From Opitutia bacterium (GTDB lineage Bacteria; Verrucomicrobiota; Verrucomicrobiia; Opitutales; UBA953), in NCBI GenBank assembly GCA_947378845.1, contig CANCLQ010000001.1, positions 86,461 through 150,460 on the forward strand: a stretch of DNA of 64,000 bases. The letters run 5' to 3'. Made by a program: the position numbers and the translations under genes. Shown here one piece after another: positions 1-8,919 of this stretch. Under the pieces are notes generated by a model, which was not told where the DNA came from, did no database searches, and worked only from the letters and a program-made list of their open reading frames with translations. The first letter of the stretch is position 1. Every line of letters begins with the position of its first letter.

Positions 1-18
1 ATAAAACCTAATCGCCGC

Positions 19-1074
19 ATGCCCGAGCTCAAAGCCATCACCCTGGACCTCGCTGGCACGTTGCTCTTCCCTTATCCTTCCGTTGGAGCCGTCTACGCCA
101 GCTGCGCCTTGCGTCATGATATTCGAGTCTCAGCGGAGATCCTGGAGAAGAATTTTCATAATGCTTACGCACACACACCTAAAAAACTTGCACCAGAAGT
201 TTTCTGGAGGTCGGTGGTTTTAAGTACCTTTGGCGAAAAGCTTCCGGCCGAAAAGGCTGACGAAGTAGTCGCAGAGTGTTGGCGAGCATTCGGTGACGAA
301 AAAGCATGGAAGGTCGCACCAGGAACGATCAGCGCCCTTACCGCTCTTCGTTTTCTGGGACTTAAAGTTGCAGTGTTATCCAACGCCGATTCCAGACTGC
401 ACAACGTTCTTAAAACTAAAAAGCTCAGTCAGTATTTTGACGCTATTTTTCTGTCATCTGAGATTGGTTTAACGAAGCCGGATGCCCGCTCGTACAAACA
501 TTGTGCCGACTCATTAGGGGTCGCAGTCACCGCCCTTGCACATGCGGGCGATAACCCCGAAGAAGACGGGCAAGGTGCTATTTCTGCGGGTGCAGTCGGT
601 ATCATTGTGGGCGGACGCCACGCGCCCGAACATTGCCTACGTGCAGAAAAAATCAGCGACTTACCTTATGTGGTACGGGCCTACCTGACTGAAGGAAAAC
701 AGAAAGGCAAATTCTCGCGAAGCGTTCAAAACCTTTTAGCAAATTTACGTGGCGTGCCCGAAGATCGAGGTCGATCAACCACACGTAATACTCGCACTAT
801 CGATGATGCTTTATCTGAAGTTTTTCAGAAATTCCGCTTCGACCGTATCACGCCTGAAGACACGCTTGTCGCTCAATGGCACACCCTGCTCCCTTTAAAA
901 CTAGCCAGACGTTGCGCCCCGCAAAAAGTGCATGATGACGGCAAACTTATAGTTCAGTGCGAAAGTAGTATCGTGAAGACCGAAGTCCAATTTCACGCCA
1001 AGGCCATGCTGGCGAAAATTAAATTACTACCCGGCTGCCAAAGCGTACGTCAGATTCAACTCGTCTCCGCCTAA
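19..1074 (+). CDS. HAD-superfamily hydrolase fused to a C-terminal DciA-like (DUF721) domain
   Basis: Residues 1-220 read as a HAD hydrolase: motif I LDLAGTL with nucleophile D10, motif II LSN near S121, motif III K153 and motif IV GDNPEED (178-183). The second aspartate of the usual DxD is Ala12, as in dehalogenase and REG-2-like HADs, so ordinary phosphatase activity is doubtful. From about residue 232 the sequence changes to a DUF721/DciA pattern (SRSVQNLLANLRGVP, then W287, DDGKLIV 306-312 and an LPGCQSVRQI end). DciA proteins load the replicative helicase DnaB. No stop or internal ATG separates the two parts. It ends convergently with the next gene, sharing 4 bases. HAD call is firm; the DciA assignment is good but from memory. 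Confidence 0.8.
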   Translation: MPELKAITLDLAGTLLFPYPSVGAVYASCALRHDIRVSAEILEKNFHNAYAHTPKKLAPEVFWRSVVLSTFGEKLPAEKADEVVAECWRAFGDEKAWKVAPGTISALTALRFLGLKVAVLSNADSRLHNVLKTKKLSQYFDAIFLSSEIGLTKPDARSYKHCADSLGVAVTALAHAGDNPEEDGQGAISAGAVGIIVGGRHAPEHCLRAEKISDLPYVVRAYLTEGKQKGKFSRSVQNLLANLRGVPEDRGRSTTRNTRTIDDALSEVFQKFRFDRITPEDTLVAQWHTLLPLKLARRCAPQKVHDDGKLIVQCESSIVKTEVQFHAKAMLAKIKLLPGCQSVRQIQLVSA

Positions 1075-1466
1075 GCCTTCAACTGCGGCTCAAAGGGCTT
1101 CAAGAAGGCCTCTTTGAAATCAATCACGTTTTCAAAATCTTCTAACGTATCATCGTCTGATCGTCCGAACATTCCAGTCTCGATGATATTAAATACGATG
1201 TGACCAACATCGACGGACTTTTTAATGCCCCAGTTGTGCAGGAGCGTATACGACATCGGCCCGTAGGTTTCGATGACATGCTGTCGAAATCCTTCAATCA
1301 ACTGCGGCCCAGTCACATGGCGATTCACCTGAATTTTACTTTTCTTTATTTCACCGTGAACGTTTTTCTGAGCCACATCTAAAGATAATCGCACCAACTG
1401 GTATGCCTGTGGTGTGTACCGTTTGTCTTTTTGACAAAGCTGACGAATGGCTTCTTCGAAATCCAT
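1071..1466 (-). CDS. Minf_1886 family protein (Planctomycetes/Verrucomicrobia-restricted conserved protein)
   Basis: This 131-residue acidic protein matches my memory of the Verrucomicrobia/Planctomycetes-restricted family (Minf_1886; TIGR04138). Recognisable parts are the N-terminal FEEAIRQLCQKDKRY, the central TGPQLIEGFRQHVIETYGPMS and the DVGHIVFNIIETGMFG segment. No enzymatic motif, signal peptide or membrane segment is visible, so it is probably cytoplasmic; its function is unknown. It follows hisC, whose TAA overlaps its ATG (TAATG), which suggests translational coupling from hisC. It is useful mainly as a taxonomic marker. Confidence 0.78.
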   Translation of the reverse strand: MDFEEAIRQLCQKDKRYTPQAYQLVRLSLDVAQKNVHGEIKKSKIQVNRHVTGPQLIEGFRQHVIETYGPMSYTLLHNWGIKKSVDVGHIVFNIIETGMFGRSDDDTLEDFENVIDFKEAFLKPFEPQLKA

Positions 1467-2557
1467 TACTTGAGTCGGGTTAATTCAGTTAAGAGTCGTG
1501 CATTCTGCGACTCCGTACCAACTGTGAGTCGAAGCCACCCCGTCATACCGTAACCGCGCAATGGGCGAACAATGATGCCGACTTTTTGAAGAGCGGTAAA
1601 CTTTACTTCCGCATCAGGAATTTGTGCTGCGAGAAAATTGGCCTTACCATCAATGTATTTGTAGCCTAAAGCGTTGAGACCATCTTTCAGTTGAAGGATG
1701 CCAGCTGCATTGACGGCCTTAGAGCGCTGAAGGAAGGCTTGGTCGTCTAACGCTGCTTCAGCGGCTGCTAAGGCAGGCAAGTTTACATTGAAGGGCTGTC
1801 GTACTCGATTCAACAGACCACAAATCTCTGCCGATCCCATCAAATAGCCGACGCGTAAACCTGCTAAACCGTAAGCCTTCGAGAAGGTGCGTGTTACCAC
1901 AACTTTGCGACCGGATTTAATCAGCGCACGCATGTCGGCCGAGCTATCCAAGTATTCGGTGTAAGCTTCGTCTAAGCAGAAAATAACATGGTCGGGCAAC
2001 GACTGTGCCAGAGCTAAAATATCTTCGGGCTTATCCGTTCCGCCCGTAGGATTATTGGGGCTAGCTAAGAATACAATACGTGTACGGTCTGTCACCGCCG
2101 CCCTCATTGCTTTTAAGTCATGACAGTAATTAGGCATCGGAACTTCCACCGGCGTGGCTCCCTGCATCAAGGTGGCTAACTTGTAGACTACAAATGCTTG
2201 AGCTCCGAATACTACTTCATCGCCTGGTCGAAGAAAAGTTTGAGCGAGCAAAATCATCACCTCATTGGAACCATTACCAACGACAAATTGATTAGGCTCC
2301 ATTGACCAAACTTTGGCCAACTTCTCTCTTAAGAAAGTACTACCACCGTCAGGGTAAAGGTGACAATTGGCTAAAGCCTTCTGTGCGGCAGCCAAACCTA
2401 GTGGAGACGGCCCCAAAGGATTTTCGTTAGAAGCAAGTTTGATCACCGATTGCGCATCCAACCCAAATTCACGTGCAACAACCTCGATCGGGCGACCTGC
2501 TTCATAAACAGGTTGCGACAACACAGGTCGATTAGCCATTTCCGAGTAGGTGGGCAT
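1466..2557 (-). CDS. hisC: Histidinol-phosphate aminotransferase
   Basis: PLP-dependent fold-type I aminotransferase that converts imidazole-acetol phosphate and glutamate to histidinol phosphate and 2-oxoglutarate. Visible family signatures are the SNENPLGPSP stretch near the N-terminus, YPDGG, SPNNPTG, the aspartate in FCLDEAY (about 196) and the Schiff-base lysine in TFSKAYGLAGLR (about 227). The chosen ATG gives 363 residues, the usual HisC length; the frame is open 24 codons further upstream, but that extension has no family character. HisC-like enzymes can also act on aromatic amino acids. No other his gene is nearby. Confidence 0.9.
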   Translation of the reverse strand: MPTYSEMANRPVLSQPVYEAGRPIEVVAREFGLDAQSVIKLASNENPLGPSPLGLAAAQKALANCHLYPDGGSTFLREKLAKVWSMEPNQFVVGNGSNEVMILLAQTFLRPGDEVVFGAQAFVVYKLATLMQGATPVEVPMPNYCHDLKAMRAAVTDRTRIVFLASPNNPTGGTDKPEDILALAQSLPDHVIFCLDEAYTEYLDSSADMRALIKSGRKVVVTRTFSKAYGLAGLRVGYLMGSAEICGLLNRVRQPFNVNLPALAAAEAALDDQAFLQRSKAVNAAGILQLKDGLNALGYKYIDGKANFLAAQIPDAEVKFTALQKVGIIVRPLRGYGMTGWLRLTVGTESQNARLLTELTRLK

Positions 2558-2650
2558 AAAATTAATATCAAGGATAGTTTTCTCTCTTTGGCAAGCGTGG
2601 CTGACACCTCCCCGCTTGCCTATTACCATAAATTCAGTGTGTAATTTCTA

Positions 2651-3616
2651 ATGCGTATCATCGTCACAGGGGCGACTGGTTTTGCCGGCAGTGAGGTCGT
2701 GCGTGCGGCCCTACGCCGCGGGCACGATGTCTTGGCCGTGGGCGGCAAGAATGTCCCACGTGCTCCTGACCTTAAACGCGTGGTGAATCTCGATCTCACC
2801 GATCGAGCCAAAATCGAAGCACTAATCTTAGAAGAATTCCCCCAAGCGGTCATCAATTGCGCAGCGCTTGCTACGATTGAGGCGTGCGACCTAGACCCCA
2901 AGCTCGCCACGAAACTTAACAGCGAACTTCCAGCCCAACTAGCACAACTCTGTTTCCATGTCGGCGGAAAATTAATTCACCTTTCAACGGATATGGTTTT
3001 CGACGGCGAACGTGGAAACTATGCAAACACCGATCAACCTAAGCCACTTCACCATTACGGAAAAACTAAGGCGATTGGCGAAGTCGACACCTTGAAGTAC
3101 GGACGTGAACACGCAGCGATTATTCGTACTTCATTACTCAATGGTAATTCACCATCTGGCGAACGTGGTATTCATGAACGACTCATGCGTGATTGGTCTG
3201 CCGGCAAAGTCTCCTCGCTTTACACTGATGAAACTCGTCAGCCTGTTTCCGTTAGTAACTTAGCCGATGTTGCCGTCGAACTTTGTGAGCGCCCTAATCT
3301 TTCAGGCGTCTATCACTGGGCCGGTTTAGCGCCCATGAGTCGATTTGATGTCGGACAAGCCATCGCTGCGCATTTTGGTCTCGATGCAGAAAAGTACATC
3401 AAAAGCGGAAAACGCACCGACCACCCGCAACACTCTCAACGTGCCAGAGATTTGAGCCTACAGCTTCACCCTCTTGCAGGTAAATTGCGTACACCTGCAC
3501 AACCATTTGTCGACCAACTCGGCGAATTGCGTGTGCCCAGGGGGCTTGAGGCCTGGTACGAGAAGGAAACTGGTCGAAAGGTCGTGCGTCTGCTCGAAAA
3601 GGGCGTAGACTTCTAA
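2651..3616 (+). CDS. NAD(P)-dependent sugar reductase, RmlD-like (dTDP-4-dehydrorhamnose reductase family)
   Basis: Extended short-chain dehydrogenase of 321 residues. The Rossmann glycine motif GATGFAGS is at 7-14, NCAA follows near 69-72, and the catalytic pair of YGKTK is Y136/K140. The order NCAA, LIHLSTDMVFDG, YGKTKAIGE, IIRTSLLNG and QPVSVSNLADV is that of the RmlD substrate-binding family, which also includes the MAT2B regulatory subunit. The true substrate cannot be read because no other dTDP-rhamnose gene is close. The stop lies one base before the next gene, so the two are probably co-transcribed. Confidence 0.82.
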   Translation: MRIIVTGATGFAGSEVVRAALRRGHDVLAVGGKNVPRAPDLKRVVNLDLTDRAKIEALILEEFPQAVINCAALATIEACDLDPKLATKLNSELPAQLAQLCFHVGGKLIHLSTDMVFDGERGNYANTDQPKPLHHYGKTKAIGEVDTLKYGREHAAIIRTSLLNGNSPSGERGIHERLMRDWSAGKVSSLYTDETRQPVSVSNLADVAVELCERPNLSGVYHWAGLAPMSRFDVGQAIAAHFGLDAEKYIKSGKRTDHPQHSQRARDLSLQLHPLAGKLRTPAQPFVDQLGELRVPRGLEAWYEKETGRKVVRLLEKGVDF

Positions 3617-3617
3617 T

Positions 3618-4313
3618 ATGGACGTCTTACCCCGAGAGTCTTGCACCGCTGTCGCCAATATGGCGAATAACTGTTTGCTGCTTGAGCACTACCCTCATCC
3701 AGAGCGCATTCGATATCGTCCATTCGCTTGGTCAGAGTTGGCATATACTTTTGGTGTTTCCCAAAAATGGGCGACCTACCGACAAGTAGTCGCACATCAT
3801 GTGCCTTTGGTTCGCCGTTGTACGGGCGGTGGACTTGTCTCGCACCTTGAGGATTGGACTTTCGCCATCGTGATTCCCGCTCACCACGATTTATTTAAAG
3901 CTGATGCCAACGAGGCCTATGCGGTCATTCACAAAGCTTTACTTGAATGTTTGCTCGGTCAAAAACTGGCTGTCGAACTCGTACTCCATCCGCAGTCGCC
4001 ACGTCCCTTTAAGGCACCCGATCAATGTGAAACCAATGCTGAGCCACATGATTTAGTTCTTAAATCCGATGGCAGAAAAGTAGCAGGTGCAGCGCAGCGT
4101 CGAACTAAACATGGACTCCTTCTTGAAGGTTATATTTCACGTCCACTTCTGGCGGGCTGTAATTGGAATAAATTCGAAGAAGATTTCCCTAAGGCTTTAG
4201 GCAAGGCACTCAATAGTCCGCCTGTTGCCGTAGCCTCCCCTATTTACGATCAATCCGACCACGAAGGCATGTGGGCGAAGTTTAATTCCACAGCCTGGAA
4301 TCAAAGGATTTAA
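3618..4313 (+). CDS. LipM-like octanoyltransferase (lipoate-protein ligase A superfamily)
   Basis: Member of the BPL/LplA/LipB superfamily: RRCTGGG at 66-72 matches the RRxSGGG lipoate/octanoate binding loop, and GRKVAGAAQRR with K154 matches the substrate-binding lysine region. C137 lies about 17 residues before K154, where LipM-type octanoyltransferases carry their catalytic cysteine and LplA does not. I infer octanoyl transfer from acyl carrier protein to lipoyl domains, the first step of lipoate synthesis. SucB in this window is a likely acceptor. No lipA is visible. It ends convergently with mutS, sharing the 4-base palindrome TTAA. Confidence 0.75.
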   Translation: MDVLPRESCTAVANMANNCLLLEHYPHPERIRYRPFAWSELAYTFGVSQKWATYRQVVAHHVPLVRRCTGGGLVSHLEDWTFAIVIPAHHDLFKADANEAYAVIHKALLECLLGQKLAVELVLHPQSPRPFKAPDQCETNAEPHDLVLKSDGRKVAGAAQRRTKHGLLLEGYISRPLLAGCNWNKFEEDFPKALGKALNSPPVAVASPIYDQSDHEGMWAKFNSTAWNQRI

Positions 4314-6874
4314 CTAAAGAGATCCAACTGAGGTCCAGCGCCTTCCTTGGTTTCTTTAACTGGTTTCGCTTTGGCAACTGGAGGCGTGGGTTTCTTTTCA
4401 ATCTTCGATAGATCCGCGATGGGTACTATATCATTCACGGGCAGGCGACCTGCATCCTCTAGTCCAAGTAAAATTTCTCGAGCACGCTTCACTACTGATG
4501 GAGGCATGCCAGCGAGACGTGCAACTTGGATACCATAAGAACGATCAGCGGCTCCGGGCACGACTTGTCGCACGAAAACAATTTCATCCTGCCACTCTTT
4601 AACGGCAACTGACCAGTTGCGCAGTCGTTTCAACTCACCAGCGAGTTTAGTTAATTCGTGATAGTGTGTTGCAAAAAGTGTTCTTGGTCCCGCCTCACTT
4701 GTGCCGTGCAAGTATTCAGCGACAGCCCAGGCGATGCTGATTCCGTCGTACGTACTGGTCCCGCGTCCGATTTCATCGAGCACCACCAGCGAACGCTCGG
4801 TCGCATTATTTAAAATATTAGCCGTCTCGTTCATTTCGACCATGAAGGTCGAATTGCCACGCGCCAATTCATCGGAGGCGCCAACCCGACAGAAAATACG
4901 ATCAATCAATCCAATCCGTGCCGACTGCGCTGGCACCCAACAACCTAGGTGTGCCATCAAGGCAATGAGTGCCACCTGACGAATGTAAGTTGATTTACCC
5001 GCCATGTTAGGGCCCGTTATTAAAGCGATTTGCTCACCCTTACTACTAAGGTTGGTGTCGTTAGGAACGAATGACCCTGCCCCAGTTCGATTGTGGAGCA
5101 TACGCTCTACAACGGGGTGGCGACCTTGGATGATTTCTAATTTGTCTGAATCATCGACGACCGGACAAACCCACTTATTGCCGCGTGCCAATTCAGCCCA
5201 GCCACGCATGATGTCGATCTCAGCAAGAGCTTGTGCGGTAGATAATATAGATTCCGTCCGTTGAATTACATTCGTGAGTAAGACCTGAAATAATTCCATT
5301 TCACGTGCGAGCGATAATTCATCGGCACGCAAGACCTCCCTCTCCTTAACGCGAAGCTCCTCGGTGGTAAAGCGTTCCGCATTCACCATCGTTTGCTTCC
5401 GAATATAGTCAGCAGGAACCTGCGCGAGGTTCGACTTAGTCACCTCAATCGCATAACCAAATGCGCCATTGTATCTTACTTTTAAATTTTTAATTCCGGT
5501 TCGTTGCTGCTCTCGACTCTCGAAATCAAGAATCCATTGCTTGCTGTCAGTCGCCAATGATCGAAGAAGATCCAGTTCTGAATCGTAACCCAGTCGCAGC
5601 GCACCACCCGCCGATAAGTCTACAGGTAATTCGTCCGCCAATGCTTGGGTTAGTAACTGGCGTAGTTCAGTTTCTACATTAATACGTTCAGCATAGTTCT
5701 TCAGCGTCGCATCTTGAAGGCCGATCAGTTCTTCACGCAGTAACGGAAGTAATTTGAGTGTGTCACGTATCCCGCCGAGTTCACGTGGATTTCGTAGTCG
5801 ATTCTGCAATCGAGCCAAAATACGAGGCAAGTCACTCATCCCATTAAGTGATTCGCCTAAACGCGATGAGGCGGCAGAGTGTTTAAGGAAACAGCCAACT
5901 ACCAATTGTCGGTCTTTAATGGTTTTTAAATCAGTGGAAGGTTCAGCCAGCCACATTGCTAGCAGGCGTGCACCGCCTGGCGTACAAGTTGCGTCAATCG
6001 TTTCGAGTAATGAAGTTTCACGTCCGCCCTGTGCGGATGCAAACAACTCAAGGTTTTTGGCTGAAGCTGCATCCAGCAAAACGGAAGCGCCGAGTTTTAC
6101 TTCAGCGATACGGAAAAGGTTTTTTGGGCGCTCGCAAAGTGAGTCTGTAACGTAACCTAAGACCGCTCCTGCTGCACCGAGTGCGGGCTGAGTATCTTTA
6201 AGCCCAAAACCTGCTAAGCTATGCACCGAGAGAACTTGAGCTACTAGCCGTGCACCTCCGCTCACATCGAAATTCCATCCTGGCAAACGCGACACTGCTC
6301 TTCCTTCGAGAAAGGCTTCAAGCGACTGACGTTGTTCATCGGGCGCCTCTAATTCCTCGGGCAGTAAAACTTCTCTAGGATTAATTGCATACATCAACGG
6401 GAAGAGGTTTTGCGATGTCACGTCGGTCGACAATCGGAAGTCGGCCGTCGAAACATCAATCCACGACGCATGCCAACCCGACTTATCCCAGTAGAGTGCC
6501 AATAAGTAATTCCCGCGGCGTGAATCTAGTTGGGAGTCCTCGATGGCGGTTCCGGGTGTGAGAATCCGAGTGATACCTCGGCGAACTAATTTGCCAGTCG
6601 TGGGCGCCTCAAGCTGATCACAGATGGCCACCTTCCAGCCCGCAGTTAGCAATCGGTTAACGTATCCTGGTGCTGCGTGGTAAGGCAGACCTGCCATCGG
6701 TGTTTCATGGCGCTTGGTGAGCGTCAGGCCCAAAACTTTGGAAGCGACTACTGCATCTTCGCCAAAGACTTCATAAAAATCACCTAGCCGAAATAATAAC
6801 AAAGTACCCGGTGCGAGTTTTTCCCGCATCTCGCGGTACTGACGCTGCATAGGGGTTTCTTTTTCCACCCACAT
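4310..6874 (-). CDS. mutS: DNA mismatch repair protein MutS
   Basis: 854 residues, the normal MutS length. The N-terminal mismatch-binding motif is GDFYEVF (F33-Y34-E35, the Phe-x-Glu that stacks on mismatches). The ABC-type ATPase has Walker A GPNMAGKST (621-629), Walker B VVLDEIGRGTST and the FATHYHEL switch. The final residues QLDLFS resemble the QxxLF sliding-clamp binding motif at the MutS C-terminus. It recognises base mismatches and starts repair with MutL, which is not in the window. It lies 70 bases downstream of phoH on the same strand and may be transcribed with it. Confidence 0.97.
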   Translation of the reverse strand: MWVEKETPMQRQYREMREKLAPGTLLLFRLGDFYEVFGEDAVVASKVLGLTLTKRHETPMAGLPYHAAPGYVNRLLTAGWKVAICDQLEAPTTGKLVRRGITRILTPGTAIEDSQLDSRRGNYLLALYWDKSGWHASWIDVSTADFRLSTDVTSQNLFPLMYAINPREVLLPEELEAPDEQRQSLEAFLEGRAVSRLPGWNFDVSGGARLVAQVLSVHSLAGFGLKDTQPALGAAGAVLGYVTDSLCERPKNLFRIAEVKLGASVLLDAASAKNLELFASAQGGRETSLLETIDATCTPGGARLLAMWLAEPSTDLKTIKDRQLVVGCFLKHSAASSRLGESLNGMSDLPRILARLQNRLRNPRELGGIRDTLKLLPLLREELIGLQDATLKNYAERINVETELRQLLTQALADELPVDLSAGGALRLGYDSELDLLRSLATDSKQWILDFESREQQRTGIKNLKVRYNGAFGYAIEVTKSNLAQVPADYIRKQTMVNAERFTTEELRVKEREVLRADELSLAREMELFQVLLTNVIQRTESILSTAQALAEIDIMRGWAELARGNKWVCPVVDDSDKLEIIQGRHPVVERMLHNRTGAGSFVPNDTNLSSKGEQIALITGPNMAGKSTYIRQVALIALMAHLGCWVPAQSARIGLIDRIFCRVGASDELARGNSTFMVEMNETANILNNATERSLVVLDEIGRGTSTYDGISIAWAVAEYLHGTSEAGPRTLFATHYHELTKLAGELKRLRNWSVAVKEWQDEIVFVRQVVPGAADRSYGIQVARLAGMPPSVVKRAREILLGLEDAGRLPVNDIVPIADLSKIEKKPTPPVAKAKPVKETKEGAGPQLDLFS

Positions 6875-6944
6875 CAGCGAATAAGCCGACCGAATGTCGG
6901 CAAGGACAGATTCAACCTTCAGTAACTATTTCAGCGAAAGTTGC

Positions 6945-8519
6945 TCACATCACCTGCGATGCTAATTCAGATAGTGCACTACGTACGCCGTGAATGAGAC
7001 GAACATTGGCCGTGATGGCATGCCCCTTCATTCGTTCGTGGGTGTGAATCAATCCGTTGGATTTACCATCGAGGTAAGGAGTGTCGACCTGATCTAAATC
7101 TCCGATGAGAACCACCTTCGAGCCTTCACCAATTCGTGTGATGACCGTCTTGGCTTCGTGAGGTGTCATATTCTGCGCTTCATCCACAATCATGAAGGCG
7201 TGACCGATGGAGCGACCGCGAATAAATGTCATCGCCTCGATTTCTATTAAGCCCGAGTCGATTAACCATTGATAGGGCTTACGCGGCTGACCCACTTGTT
7301 GGAACTGTGAACCGAAGATGGGCTGCGCTGATTTCATTGCTTGAGCCTTCTTTTGTTTACGTTGTGAATCGGTTGATACCGACGTCTTAGCAGGTAAAGG
7401 CACTTGTGAGGATGCGGGCGCACCATTGCGCGAGAATAATACTTCTAAGTTATCAAAATAAGGCTGAATATAAGGCGAAAGCTTCTCTTCCTTGGTGCCG
7501 GGTAACGCACCGATGTCTTTACCGATCTGCACAACCGGTCGTGAAACATACAGCTTCTTGTAGGGCGAGAAATCGCTCAACACTTGGGAAAGCGCAGCTG
7601 CGATAGAAATAAAAGTTTTTCCTGTTCCTGCACGACCGAAGCAAGTGACCAACTTAATCTCTGGATTAAGTAAGGCGTCTAAGAAAATCCATTGCTCGAA
7701 ATTTTTCGGAATCACACGCATGCCGCGTGGCATCTGCAAACCCTTGCGAGCTCCGCTGGCTGTCGACATAAATTCACGGTAGAGGCCAAGTGGAACAAAG
7801 GCACCATCGCCCACGTGTCTTGCTGGCTCGCTCCAGGAATCTGACGCCAGCATTACGTACTCATTAACCATTGGCTCAGGATCATTTTTCAACGGCACAA
7901 CAACCTGTGCGACGTCGCGAAAATCGCGCATCGCTGCTGCTGATATCGTAATCGTACGATAATCACCAAGGTCACTCGTCTCGATACGGTCATTGCGATA
8001 GTCCTGCACTTCTAGGCCCAAAGCTTGGGCTTTGAGTGACATACAGGCATCCTTGGTAACTAAGATAACCGAACCCTTGGTGGTGTCCCGGAGGTAAAGT
8101 GCCGAAGCAATGATGCGATGATCGGGTGCATCAATCTGCATGAATACAGCACGAAGCCTTTCGGAACGGGCACCTTCGAAATGCTCACGGATTAGGGACT
8201 CGTTGATAACGATTCGAAGTTCGCCGCCATCGCGCAAGTCAGCGTGTAGTGCACCAGGCTTAGAAGGATCACCTTCTGAAATATCTTTTAAAGTTCGGTT
8301 TTCGAACAATGAGCGGATTGAGCGGTTCACCCGTCTTGCGCTTGCACCGAGTTGACCCTGTTGGGTCTTTAATCGATCAAGCTCTGATAAAACCTCCACT
8401 GGTATCGCGACCGTATGCTCATCAAACTTAAAGAGCGACTCAGGGTCATGAATTAAAACATTCGTGTCCAGAACGTAGGTTTTTTTCACACCTTTACTAT
8501 TCGGCTTAAGTTGCTTCAC
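6945..8519 (-). CDS. PIN domain-PhoH ATPase fusion protein (YlaK/PhoH2 type)
   Basis: An N-terminal PIN nuclease domain (about 14-170, acidic residues from D18 in VLDTN) is followed by a PhoH-type P-loop ATPase with Walker A FGRAGTGKT (294-302) and Walker B FMIVDEAQN (442-450). PIN-PhoH proteins are described as sequence-specific RNA helicase/nucleases. Between about 364 and 415 there is a low-complexity insertion rich in Ser, Pro, Lys and Gln that splits the ATPase core. The start is GTG; a second GTG 10 codons later, preceded by AAAGG, is possible. It lies 15 bases after the DUF971 gene. Confidence 0.92.
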   Translation of the reverse strand: MKQLKPNSKGVKKTYVLDTNVLIHDPESLFKFDEHTVAIPVEVLSELDRLKTQQGQLGASARRVNRSIRSLFENRTLKDISEGDPSKPGALHADLRDGGELRIVINESLIREHFEGARSERLRAVFMQIDAPDHRIIASALYLRDTTKGSVILVTKDACMSLKAQALGLEVQDYRNDRIETSDLGDYRTITISAAAMRDFRDVAQVVVPLKNDPEPMVNEYVMLASDSWSEPARHVGDGAFVPLGLYREFMSTASGARKGLQMPRGMRVIPKNFEQWIFLDALLNPEIKLVTCFGRAGTGKTFISIAAALSQVLSDFSPYKKLYVSRPVVQIGKDIGALPGTKEEKLSPYIQPYFDNLEVLFSRNGAPASSQVPLPAKTSVSTDSQRKQKKAQAMKSAQPIFGSQFQQVGQPRKPYQWLIDSGLIEIEAMTFIRGRSIGHAFMIVDEAQNMTPHEAKTVITRIGEGSKVVLIGDLDQVDTPYLDGKSNGLIHTHERMKGHAITANVRLIHGVRSALSELASQVM

Positions 8520-8534
8520 CGCAATAAGGAAAAA

Positions 8535-8840
8535 TTATTTTATATCGTCGGCAATTTTCCGAAGGTACTCCCAGCTGTAGATTCCTGTTTTGTGACCGTC
8601 GCTAAACTCAAACGTCACAGCATAGTTACCAATCCTTGTCATGGCCAACACTGACACGCCAGGAAACTGGCGCGGACCATCCCCGCCCCATCGCTGACCG
8701 AGTATATCTACTTCGCCCATGTTTTCGGCACTCGGTGAACGTTCTCGCAAGAATTCGCCGGTATAAAAATGTTCAACCGAGTCCGCCCATGTGATGGCGA
8801 CGAACTGCCCAACAATCTGAATATCTTTGGGCGGTAACAT
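8535..8840 (-). CDS. DUF971 domain protein (gamma-butyrobetaine hydroxylase N-terminal-like)
   Basis: A 101-residue protein that fits the DUF971 domain: VAITWADSVEHFYTGEFLRE, then NYAVTFEFSDGHKTGIYSWEYLR. In longer proteins this domain binds zinc or helps bind an iron-sulfur carrier; the stand-alone form is linked to Fe-S assembly or Mrp-type proteins. The cysteines often found after LRE are absent here. The frame is open to a GTG at 8957, but that would run into recR, and the domain begins at the ATG ending at 8840. A GGAGG lies some 20 bases upstream, farther than usual. It probably heads a phoH operon. Confidence 0.78.
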   Translation of the reverse strand: MLPPKDIQIVGQFVAITWADSVEHFYTGEFLRERSPSAENMGEVDILGQRWGGDGPRQFPGVSVLAMTRIGNYAVTFEFSDGHKTGIYSWEYLRKIADDIK

Positions 8841-8919
8841 TGTCCCGAAATTGTCGAGTTCTACCCCCTCCTGCAAGCGGAGAGAAACTATCGTGTGCAA
8901 CCTTGACTCCCCTGACCCT

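Noticed and set aside
8903..8908. TTGACT just before recR as a -35 box
   Set aside because: It lies 11 bases before the ATG, leaving no space for a -10 box upstream of the start.
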